A stretch of DNA of 5,025 nucleotides from Eubacteriales bacterium (GTDB lineage Bacteria > Bacillota_A > Clostridia > Christensenellales > Aristaeellaceae), in the NCBI GenBank assembly GCA_029974855.1, contig JARKQO010000031.1, positions 1 to 5,025 on the forward strand. Reading direction: 5' to 3'. Under the pieces are notes generated by a model. The model saw nothing but the letters and a program-made list of their open reading frames with translations, ran no database searches and was not told the DNA's origin. The number at the start of each line of letters is the position of its first letter. Positions within the stretch are counted from its first letter, which is position 1. Below, in pieces: positions 1 through 5,025 of the stretch. The position numbers and the translations under genes were made by a program.

Positions 1-104
1 CTGTCCATGTGCTCCAGCTTCACGCGACCGCCCTCCACCTTGTAGACAGCTGTTACGGCATTGCCGCTGATGGTGAATTGATAAGCTTTGGATGAGCTGC
101 TCAT
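1..104 (-). CDS. Unrecognised protein X, N-terminal fragment (runs off the window)
   Basis: Reading leftwards from ATG at 104 the frame stays open to the window edge, giving 34 complete codons that begin MSSSSKAYQFTISGNAVTAV and continue YKVEGGRVKLEHMD. A good Shine-Dalgarno (AGGAGA on the minus strand, 112-117) sits 7 nt before the ATG, which supports both the gene and its start. There is no signal peptide or membrane segment in the visible part. After a Ser-rich start, alternating polar and hydrophobic residues suggest beta strands. I do not recognise the family, and most of the protein is outside the window. It lies downstream of the MCP/regulator/kinase operon on the same strand but has its own candidate promoter (-10 at 152-157), leader hairpin (125-142) and a regulator-type box (168-184). 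It is therefore a plausible target of the neighbouring two-component system. That link is inference. Confidence 0.72.
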   Translation of the reverse strand, partial: MSSSSKAYQFTISGNAVTAVYKVEGGRVKLEHMD

Positions 105-124
105 TGGTGTGTCTCCTGTGTAAG

Positions 125-142
125 GGGTTCAAACCAGAACCC
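125..142 (-). other. Perfect inverted repeat in the leader of gene X
   Basis: The minus strand reads GGGTTC-TGGTTT-GAACCC, a perfect 6-bp stem with a 6-nt loop. It starts about 3 nt after the transcription start predicted from the -10 at 152-157 and ends 7 nt before the Shine-Dalgarno (112-117). It has no U-tract, so it is not an intrinsic terminator. It could be a 5'-end stabilising hairpin or a protein-binding palindrome. The repeat is seen directly; its role is inferred. Confidence 0.5.
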
Positions 143-151
143 ATGAGTTGC

Positions 152-157
152 ACTATA
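152..157 (-). promoter_or_regulatory. Candidate -10 element of the gene X promoter
   Basis: TATAGT on the minus strand matches sigma-70 TATAAT at 5 of 6 positions. It would start transcription near 145, giving a leader of about 40 nt before the ATG at 104. The -35 position at 17-bp spacing (175-180) reads AGGTTC, a poor match to TTGACA, and is covered by the direct-repeat box at 168-184. A good -10 with no -35 but an operator in its place is typical of an activator-dependent promoter. Confidence 0.45.
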
Positions 158-167
158 CGGACCCACC

Positions 168-184
168 CTTAATAGAACCTGAAA
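168..184. promoter_or_regulatory. CTTAA-N6-CTGAA direct-repeat box upstream of gene X
   Basis: The plus strand reads CTTAA (168-172), six bases, then CTGAA (179-183). On the minus strand, in the direction of gene X, this is TTTCAG-N5-ATTAAG, two half-sites with an 11-bp period. PmrA/QseB-type OmpR-family regulators are known to bind TTAA-containing hexamers repeated with five bases between them, and this fits with one core mismatch. It overlaps the -35 region, ending 10 bp before the -10 (152-157). The same motif with identical spacing lies at 3938-3954 upstream of the MCP operon. Binding by the regulator encoded at 1552-2217 is inferred. Confidence 0.5.
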
Positions 185-232
185 CGGCAGGCCCTAGCGC
201 TTTTCCTGTACCCGGCAAAAATTCGACACGTT

Positions 233-1555
233 TCAAGCCCCATCCAGACGTAACGCCAGACTGGCCGAAACCCCTCGGGCATGGCCATGGCAGGGTGACT
301 GCAACTGCAGGCTGCCTTCACTCTGCCTGGCAATGGCCTCAACGATGGAAAGCCCCAGCCCTGACCCCTGTTTTTCCTGGGTGCCCCGGAAAAACCGCTG
401 ACGCAGCTTTTGCATTTTCTCGGGGGGGATCGGCTCGCAATCATTGCTGACCACCACCCTCCCCTCCGGCTCCAGCCGGATTTCAATGGGCGTATCCGCA
501 GCACCATAACGGTCGGCATTCTCCAGCAGATTCTGCAGGGCGATTCCCACGGCATCGATATCCCCCAGTACCCAGACCGGATGCCCCGGGGGCTGGTACA
601 AAAGCTCACGCTTCGTCGTCAGGGCAAAATCCCGGCACAGCATCCCCAGCAACATGCCCAGATCGAAACGCTCGTTGCAGAGGGCCACACCGGACTCGGC
701 ACGGGCCAGTTGCAGGAGCTTGACGCCCATGCGCTGCAGCCGATCCAGCATCTCCGAAGCCTTCGTCACCCGCTCCCGGGCAAGCGGGTCCGACAACTCA
801 TGTTGCAGCACCTGCAACTGGGCCATGGCCGTGGCCACGGGGGTACGCAGTTCGTGGGCGCTGTTGGCGGTAAAGCTCCGTTCCGCCTCAAGTGCCAGGC
901 GCAAGCGCTCCAGCAGCAGATTCACGGATTTACCGACGCCGCACAGCTCCACCGGCAGGTCATCCAGCGGCAGCGGCCGCAGATCATTGACATTGCGGCT
1001 GGCTATATCCAGGTCGAATTTACGGATCGGGCGCTGGGCGCTCCGTACCGACCAGTAAATGGCCAATCCCGCCAGGGGCAACAGGCCCAATAGCGGCAAC
1101 AGCAGATAGGTCAGGATGTTGTAGAAGGTATCCTGCCGGTGCCCCAGGGACTCGGCCACCTGGATGATGAATTCTCCGTCCCGGGTGACGTCCACATAAA
1201 CCCGTTGCTGCTCCACGTTGTAAAAGCCGTTGGCCAGCGCAGGGTGCAGGGGACGCGCCGGAGCCTTGTGGGAATGCAGCAGGACTTCGCCACTCCGGTT
1301 CAGTAGCTGATACACAAGGTGTTCATCATGGGCGATGTGATCCAGGGTCTGCAGCGGCGCCCCCTGAGCCACCAGCGTGATGTCATGCACCGCCAGGGGC
1401 AGCAGCCGCTGGGCGGTTTCCTGGAGGGCGCTGTCGAACACCTCGCTGGTCTCGTGCTCCACCACCCAGGCCACCGAAGCCACCACCGTCAGCCACAACA
1501 CGGCCAAGGTGCTGCCCAGGCTGAAATACAGGCGCTTGCCGATACCGGGCTTCAT
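233..1555 (-). CDS. QseC-like membrane sensor histidine kinase
   Basis: Inner-membrane two-component kinase of 440 residues that should phosphorylate the regulator encoded just upstream. In order: TM1 (about 9-33), a periplasmic sensor region (about 34-146, resembling the QseC/2CSK_N type), TM2 (about 147-169), HAMP (about 170-222), and the HisKA helix with SAHELRTP (phosphoacceptor His234). The catalytic domain follows, with N-box LLENADRYG (Asn346), an F-box-like RFFRG (387-391) and G2 box GSGLGLSIV from 397. The G1 box is odd: where most kinases have DxGxG, this has NDCEPIP (371-377), lacking both glycines and the usual Asp. I chose ATG at 1555, which overlaps the regulator stop as ATGA and has a GGGG sequence 8 nt upstream. 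An in-frame GTG at 1561 would add two residues but is poorly spaced. The gene is last in the operon, and I see no intrinsic terminator after it. The kinase identity is firm; assignment to QseC itself is not. Confidence 0.93.
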   Translation of the reverse strand: MKPGIGKRLYFSLGSTLAVLWLTVVASVAWVVEHETSEVFDSALQETAQRLLPLAVHDITLVAQGAPLQTLDHIAHDEHLVYQLLNRSGEVLLHSHKAPARPLHPALANGFYNVEQQRVYVDVTRDGEFIIQVAESLGHRQDTFYNILTYLLLPLLGLLPLAGLAIYWSVRSAQRPIRKFDLDIASRNVNDLRPLPLDDLPVELCGVGKSVNLLLERLRLALEAERSFTANSAHELRTPVATAMAQLQVLQHELSDPLARERVTKASEMLDRLQRMGVKLLQLARAESGVALCNERFDLGMLLGMLCRDFALTTKRELLYQPPGHPVWVLGDIDAVGIALQNLLENADRYGAADTPIEIRLEPEGRVVVSNDCEPIPPEKMQKLRQRFFRGTQEKQGSGLGLSIVEAIARQSEGSLQLQSPCHGHARGVSASLALRLDGA

Positions 1556-2217
1556 CCACACACCCCGGTGAAACGATAGCCCAGCCCCCGTACCGTCTCG
1601 ATGCAGGCCTTGCCCAGCTTGCTGCGGATACGGCTCACATAGACTTCGACGATATTGCTGCCAATTTCATCGTCGAAACAGTACAGGGATTGCTCCAGCT
1701 GCTCCTTCGACACGATGGCCGAAGGCTTGGAAACCAGTTTTTCCACCAGCGCCCACTCCTTGGCGGTCAGCCGCACCTCGCCCCCCTGCAGCAAGACCCG
1801 GTGCCCGGTTTTGTCGATCTGGCAATCGCCCACTTGCAGCAGGGGATTGGGATTGCCCTCATAACGCCGGGTTACGGCATAAACCCTGGCCACCATTTCA
1901 TCCAGGTCAAAGGGCTTGACCAGATAATCATCGGCTCCCGCCTCCAGGCCCTTGATCCGGTCCCGGATCTGGTCCCGGGCCGTCATGATGATCACCGGCA
2001 CCGGCCTTTCCTCACGCCGCAGGCGCATCAGAAAGTCCAGGCCATCCCCATCCGGCAGGGACAAATCCAGCAGGATGGCGCCGAACTCCTCGGCCATCAC
2101 GGCAGCCTGGGCCCCCTTCAGATCCAGCACGGCATCCACGGCAATCCCCTGCGCCTTCAGGTGACTCCCTATCGCTTCCGATAAAACCGGCTGATCTTCC
2201 ACCAATAACAAACGCAT
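1552..2217 (-). CDS. OmpR/PhoB-family response regulator, QseB/PmrA-like
   Basis: DNA-binding response regulator of 221 residues, the normal family length. The receiver domain (1-about 115) has acidic-pocket Glu7-Asp8, phosphoacceptor Asp51 in LLDLSLPDGDG, Thr79 in MTAR and Lys101 in VKPFD, so it is complete and should be phosphorylated by the kinase encoded next. The C-terminal winged helix (about 125-219) contains RLTAKEW, the recognition-helix region NIVEVYVSRIRSKL and the closing wing ETVRGLGYRF. I chose ATG at 2217: the protein then begins MRLLLVEDQ as in relatives, and AAGGGGAG lies just upstream. An upstream GTG at 2235 would add six unlikely residues and overlap the MCP stop. It lies 14 nt after the MCP gene and overlaps the kinase gene by 4 nt, so the three are probably co-transcribed and translationally coupled. 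Likely targets are the boxes at 168-184 and 3938-3954. Confidence 0.95.
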   Translation of the reverse strand: MRLLLVEDQPVLSEAIGSHLKAQGIAVDAVLDLKGAQAAVMAEEFGAILLDLSLPDGDGLDFLMRLRREERPVPVIIMTARDQIRDRIKGLEAGADDYLVKPFDLDEMVARVYAVTRRYEGNPNPLLQVGDCQIDKTGHRVLLQGGEVRLTAKEWALVEKLVSKPSAIVSKEQLEQSLYCFDDEIGSNIVEVYVSRIRSKLGKACIETVRGLGYRFTGVCG

Positions 2218-2231
2218 AACTCCCCTTCCAA

Positions 2232-3854
2232 TCACAGTTGAAAGCTGCTGACCGATGCCCTCAGTTGCTCGCTTAGCCGTTCCACATCCCCGGCGGATTC
2301 CAGGGTTCGCTGCGCCAGGGCCCTGCTGCTACCGGACAATACGCCCAACTCCCCCATGCGCCGGCTGGCTTCAGCACAAGCGTTTTCCTGGGTACAGGCA
2401 GCACGGTCAATCTCCGCCACCCCCAGACAGATGGTGGAGAGGCGCTCGCGCAGAGCAACGACAGCCTGGGCGGCCCGGGATGCCATCTCCACCCCCACCC
2501 GGGCCTGGGAACTGCCATTTTCCATATTGCTCACAGCCGCCACGGTTTCCTGGCGAATGCTTTCGATGGTTTTTTGAATCTGCAGGGTGGCGTTGTTGGT
2601 GCGCTCCGCCAGCTTGCGCACCTCATCGGCCACCACCGCAAAACCCCGCCCGGACTCCCCTGCCCGGGCTGCCTCAATGGCCGCATTCAGGGCCAGCAAA
2701 TTGGTCTGCTCGGCAATCTCCCGGATCACGGAAACCATCTGGTTGATCTCGCTGGATTGCAGTTCCAGCTTGGCGATCTCACCGGCAGAAAGCTGAATGT
2801 AGTCAGCGATGCGGGTCATCTCCTGGGCCGCCTCGCTCACCATCCGGGCGCCCTGCTCGCCGCTGGCCTCCCCCTCCCGGGCCAGTCGGGCCGCATCCCC
2901 CGTCTGCCGGGTAATATCATGGACCTGGGCCACGATTTCAGCCAGCGCACACTCGGTACTCGCAATGGCTTCATGTTGATGACTGGCAGCCAGCTCGGCC
3001 TCCCGGGCGTGGATGCCTAGTTCCTGCCCCGTGATCCGGGCTTGTTCCGCTTGCCGGCTTGATTCCGCCATCAGCCCCTGCAGACCGGCAAGCACCCGAT
3101 TCAGGCCTTGGCCGATGGCGGCCAGTTCGTTGCTTCCGGAAACTTCCACGCGAACCCGCAGATCCTTGTTTGCTTCCACCTGCAGCAAGACCTGCAACAA
3201 CCCGCCCACCTGCCGGCCGATGGTCCTGATCAATGCCGCACTTCCCCCCAGGGAGAGCAGAAGGCCGCTGACCAACAGGGCAATCGCCCCGTACAGGGTG
3301 AATTGATAGGTTTGAGTTGCCGCTTGCAAGTGGCCTTCCTTGCGCTCCGCCAGGGCCCGGGCGACATTTTCCCGGGACTGCTTGATGGGCTGGTAATACC
3401 GATCGGCTTTTTCCGTGACCAGTCTTTCCAGCGCCGCCTCATCCGCTGCCAGCAGGGCACTGGCCGCCTGCGCCAGATAGGCATCCGTAAATTCCTGGCT
3501 GACCTGGCCCATAGAAACCAGGGCGGCGGCGCTCCCCTCATCCACCTCGAAAGCTTCCAGGGCCGCCAGCGAAGCACGGATCAAGGTGATGTTCTCGGCG
3601 ATCACCCTGCCCTCCTGCACCAGCTTTTCCGGAGAAGCGCGAATCATGGATTGGGCAATGTGCAGACGGGAATCAAAGATCCGGCTGTTCAGCCGCGCCA
3701 GCTCATCGGTAATCCGGCCGTCCTGCATGGAAAGCTGGAACATGCGGTGATTGACCCAGGTGCCATAGATGCCCCCACCGCCAACCACCAGCAAAATGAA
3801 GCAAAGACCAGCCACCAGCGTGGCCAGCTGGGCGCGTACCTGGAGATGTTTCAT
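2232..3854 (-). CDS. Methyl-accepting chemotaxis protein, four-helix-bundle sensor type
   Basis: Inner-membrane chemoreceptor of 540 residues. TM1 is at about 10-32, a helical periplasmic ligand-binding region at about 33-184 (probably Tar/4HB type), TM2 at about 185-209, a HAMP linker at about 210-262, then a long coiled-coil signalling domain to the end. The hairpin tip that binds CheA/CheW is intact at 377-419 ([14 protein letters not shown], then [19 protein letters not shown]). The C-terminus is SSFQL, with no NWETF-like pentapeptide tether for CheR/CheB. Cysteines at 302, 476, 487 and 493 in the cytoplasmic bundle are uncommon for the family. The ATG at 3854 has only a weak AGG signal 8 nt upstream. 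No cheA, cheW, cheR or cheB is present in the window. As first gene of an operon with a regulator and a kinase, it may be controlled by them or share their signal. The family call is firm; the ligand is unknown. Confidence 0.96.
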   Translation of the reverse strand: MKHLQVRAQLATLVAGLCFILLVVGGGGIYGTWVNHRMFQLSMQDGRITDELARLNSRIFDSRLHIAQSMIRASPEKLVQEGRVIAENITLIRASLAALEAFEVDEGSAAALVSMGQVSQEFTDAYLAQAASALLAADEAALERLVTEKADRYYQPIKQSRENVARALAERKEGHLQAATQTYQFTLYGAIALLVSGLLLSLGGSAALIRTIGRQVGGLLQVLLQVEANKDLRVRVEVSGSNELAAIGQGLNRVLAGLQGLMAESSRQAEQARITGQELGIHAREAELAASHQHEAIASTECALAEIVAQVHDITRQTGDAARLAREGEASGEQGARMVSEAAQEMTRIADYIQLSAGEIAKLELQSSEINQMVSVIREIAEQTNLLALNAAIEAARAGESGRGFAVVADEVRKLAERTNNATLQIQKTIESIRQETVAAVSNMENGSSQARVGVEMASRAAQAVVALRERLSTICLGVAEIDRAACTQENACAEASRRMGELGVLSGSSRALAQRTLESAGDVERLSEQLRASVSSFQL

Positions 3855-3890
3855 AAAAGCAACCTGTTCATGGAAACGCAGGGCACATGG

Positions 3891-3908
3891 GAGCGGCAGC
3901 CGCCGCCC
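3891..3908 (-). other. GC-rich hairpin in the leader of the MCP operon
   Basis: The minus strand reads GGGCGGC-GGCT-GCCGCTC, giving a 7-bp stem (one G-U pair) with a 4-nt loop. It begins about 6 nt after the predicted transcription start (near 3914) and ends 36 nt before the ATG at 3854. There is no U-tract, so it is not a terminator. Gene X has a hairpin in the equivalent place. GC-rich sequence makes chance stems common, so the role is uncertain. Confidence 0.35.
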
Positions 3909-3920
3909 TGCTCATCCGTG

Positions 3921-3926
3921 ATTTTA
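3921..3926 (-). promoter_or_regulatory. Candidate -10 element of the MCP/regulator/kinase operon
   Basis: TAAAAT on the minus strand matches TATAAT at 5 of 6 positions and would start transcription near 3914, about 60 nt before the MCP ATG. No good -35 stands 16-18 bp upstream; that place is taken by the CTTAA-N6-CTGAA box (3938-3954), 11 bp away. An inverted repeat GGAGC-N12-GCTCC (3927-3948) fills the space between and overlaps the box. I found no convincing sigma-28 (flagellar) or sigma-54 promoter in this gap, although MCP genes often use sigma-28. Confidence 0.45.
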
Positions 3927-3937
3927 GGAGCCATGAA

Positions 3938-3954
3938 CTTAACGCTCCCTGAAC
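3938..3954. promoter_or_regulatory. CTTAA-N6-CTGAA direct-repeat box upstream of the MCP operon
   Basis: The plus strand reads CTTAA (3938-3942), six bases, then CTGAA (3949-3953). Seen from the operon it is GTTCAG-N5-GTTAAG, with an 11-bp period. The fixed bases, the gap length, the orientation and the position relative to a -10-like hexamer all match the copy at 168-184 in front of gene X, while the bases between the half-sites differ. The motif resembles PmrA/QseB-type sites. It is the expected place for autoregulation by the regulator encoded at 1552-2217, which is inference. Confidence 0.5.
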
Positions 3955-4031
3955 ACCCTTCAGCCTGCGCCCAGGCCCGGAAAGCAGGACGGTAGCAAAA
4001 GCCATCCGTTCTGATATTTAATGGCTCCGTT

Positions 4032-4059
4032 TTGCTGAACCCCCCATTGGGCCTAAACT
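4032..4059 (+). promoter_or_regulatory. Candidate parE promoter
   Basis: TTGCTG (4032-4037) and TAAACT (4054-4059) are separated by 16 bp and resemble sigma-70 -35 and -10 elements at 3 and 4 of 6 positions. Transcription would start near 4066, leaving a leader of about 60 nt. This is a modest match, chosen because it is the best one I see in the right place and orientation upstream of parE. Confidence 0.3.
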
Positions 4060-4117
4060 CGCGCCTTTGCAAAATCCAGCAACCCCATCCGGGCCTCCGT
4101 CCAGGGGGCCTGCTGCC

Positions 4118-4121
4118 GGAG
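4118..4121 (+). promoter_or_regulatory. Ribosome binding site fixing the TTG start of parE
   Basis: GGAG ends 6 nt before TTG at 4128, an ideal spacing. The parE frame has no ATG or GTG between this site and the conserved core (the first ATG encodes Met23 of the RPGMYT motif), so this site decides the start. Confidence 0.7.
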
Positions 4122-4127
4122 AACACC

Positions 4128-5025
4128 TTGAGCTACACCGCAGAATCCATTGCCGTCCTGAAAGGCCTGGAACCCGTGCGCCATCGCCCGGGCATGTACA
4201 CCCGCACGGACTGTCCCCTGCACATCATCCAGGAAGTCATCGACAACGCCGCCGACGAAGCCCTGGCGGGCCACTGCAAGCGCATCCAGGTCACCCTGCA
4301 CCGGGACCAGTCGGTCTCGGTCCAGGACGACGGCCGGGGTATTCCGGTGGAAGTCCACCCGGTGGAAGGAGTGCCCACCGTGGAGGTGGTGTTCACCCGC
4401 CTGCACGCCGGGGGCAAGTTCAACAAGAACGACGGGGATTCGGCCTACCGCTTCTCCGGCGGCCTGCACGGGGTGGGCGTTTCGGTCACCAACGCCCTGT
4501 CCACCCGCCTGGAGGTGGAAGTCACCCGGGGCGGCGGCCGGCACCTGATGGCCTTCTCCGGCGGCGACGTGATCGAGCCCCTGCGCCAGGTGGGCGAAGC
4601 CCCCAAGAAGGCCAGCGGCACCCGGGTGCGGGCCTGGCCCGACGGCAGCTTTTTCGACAGCCCCCACATTCCCCTGGGCGAGCTGGAACGGCTGCTGCGC
4701 AGCAAGGCCGTGCTGCTGCCCGGCCTGGAAGTGAGCCTCACCATCGAACAGGCAGACGGCAGCGCCAGCACCCAGAACTGGTGTTTCCAGCAGGGCATGC
4801 AGCAGTACCTGGCCGAACAGATCCAGGACGAGCTGGCAGCCCCCATCTTTGCTGCCGAGAAATACGCCCCCAAGGATGACGAGAATTTCCCCCCCGGCTC
4901 CGGCGCCGCCTGGGCCATCTGCTGGACCCTGGAAGGGGGGCTGGCGCGGGAATCCTATGTAAACCTGATCCCCACCCCCGCCGGCGGCACCCATGAATCC
5001 GGCCTGCGCCAGGCCGCTTTCGACG
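4128..5025 (+). CDS. parE: DNA topoisomerase IV subunit B (ParE), N-terminal part
   Basis: ATPase subunit of topoisomerase IV, which with ParC unlinks daughter chromosomes. The visible 299 codons cover the GHKL ATPase domain and most of the transducer; ParE is usually about 630-660 residues, so roughly half is missing at the window edge with no sign of damage. Motifs: RPGMYT (20-25), QEVIDNAADEA with catalytic Glu36 and Mg-binding Asn40, DDGRGIP (67-73) binding adenine, LHAGGKF (92-98), and the ATP lid GGLHGVGVSVTNALS (111-125). The HPVEGVPTVEVVFTRLHAGG stretch marks ParE rather than GyrB. The start is TTG at 4128 behind GGAG; it gives a short N-terminal arm with Tyr3, which could play the part of the arm tyrosine that reaches the partner's ATP site in GyrB. 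The frame remains open upstream but offers only TTG/CTG without a binding site. It is divergent from the MCP operon and functionally unrelated to it. Confidence 0.95.
   Translation, partial: MSYTAESIAVLKGLEPVRHRPGMYTRTDCPLHIIQEVIDNAADEALAGHCKRIQVTLHRDQSVSVQDDGRGIPVEVHPVEGVPTVEVVFTRLHAGGKFNKNDGDSAYRFSGGLHGVGVSVTNALSTRLEVEVTRGGGRHLMAFSGGDVIEPLRQVGEAPKKASGTRVRAWPDGSFFDSPHIPLGELERLLRSKAVLLPGLEVSLTIEQADGSASTQNWCFQQGMQQYLAEQIQDELAAPIFAAEKYAPKDDENFPPGSGAAWAICWTLEGGLARESYVNLIPTPAGGTHESGLRQAAFD

Noticed and set aside
185..232. A possible intrinsic terminator after the kinase gene
   Set aside because: No stem followed by a U-tract is visible, so read-through toward gene X cannot be excluded.
3851..3871. 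A six-residue leader ORF (MNRLLL) whose stop overlaps the MCP start as ATGA
   Set aside because: The overlap geometry would fit translational coupling, but there is no Shine-Dalgarno before its ATG and so short an ORF can arise by chance.
3963..3976. GCCTG-CGCC-CAGGC palindrome in the divergent gap
   Set aside because: It has a 5-bp stem with no T-run on either strand, so it is not a terminator. It lies upstream of both predicted start regions and is unremarkable in GC-rich DNA.
3108..3995. A 295-codon open frame on the plus strand opposite the MCP gene and its upstream region
   Set aside because: It is antisense to the MCP periplasmic and HAMP regions and has a low-complexity Gln/Arg/Gly/Pro translation. 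It is a coding shadow.
3933..3995. A 20-codon ORF on the plus strand in the divergent gap, preceded by AGGAG
   Set aside because: The AGGAG is only 2 nt before the ATG, too close to work well. The ORF overlaps the operon's operator and promoter, and there is no promoter for it. The sequence is better explained as regulatory DNA.
3999..4009. A sigma-54-like TGGC...TTGC sequence on the minus strand upstream of the MCP gene
   Set aside because: The GG and GC dinucleotides are too close together for the fixed -24/-12 spacing.
4053..4994. A 313-codon open frame on the minus strand opposite parE
   Set aside because: It is antisense to a clear ParE ATPase domain, and its translation is Gly/Ala/Val/Gln-rich with no recognisable motif, as expected of a shadow in GC-rich coding DNA.

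Overview
The window looks like the chromosome of a high-GC betaproteobacterium. This is inferred from the strongly GC-rich codon use and from a ParE whose N-terminal half closely matches betaproteobacterial (Neisseria/Rhodocyclales-type) topoisomerase IV as I remember it. It cannot be placed to genus by eye.

Layout, left to right. (1) 1-104, minus strand: the first 34 codons of a gene I do not recognise ('X'), with a good ribosome binding site. (2) 105-232: a short regulatory gap with a -10-like TATAGT, a hairpin in the predicted X leader, and a CTTAA-N6-CTGAA direct-repeat box. (3) 233-3854, minus strand: a compact three-gene operon read right to left. It encodes a transmembrane methyl-accepting chemotaxis protein (MCP), an OmpR-family response regulator of the QseB/PmrA type, and a QseC-like sensor histidine kinase. 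The MCP-to-regulator gap is 14 nt, and regulator and kinase overlap by ATGA. (4) 3855-4127: a 273-bp divergent intergenic region holding the operon promoter, a second copy of the CTTAA-N6-CTGAA box, a leader hairpin, and a candidate parE promoter. (5) 4128 to the end, plus strand: the N-terminal 299 codons of parE with a TTG start, running off the window.

The main new observation joins these parts. The same gapped motif (CTTAA, any six bases, CTGAA; 11-bp period) lies in the same orientation at the same place, 10-11 bp upstream of a -10-like hexamer, in front of both the MCP operon and gene X. The motif resembles the TTAA-type direct repeats bound by PmrA/QseB regulators, and the operon encodes a regulator of that type. 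The simplest model is that the kinase/regulator pair autoregulates its operon, including a chemoreceptor, and also controls gene X. A signal-transduction module pairing an MCP with a classical two-component system and a nearby co-regulated target is unusual, but the regulatory link is inferred from sequence pattern alone.
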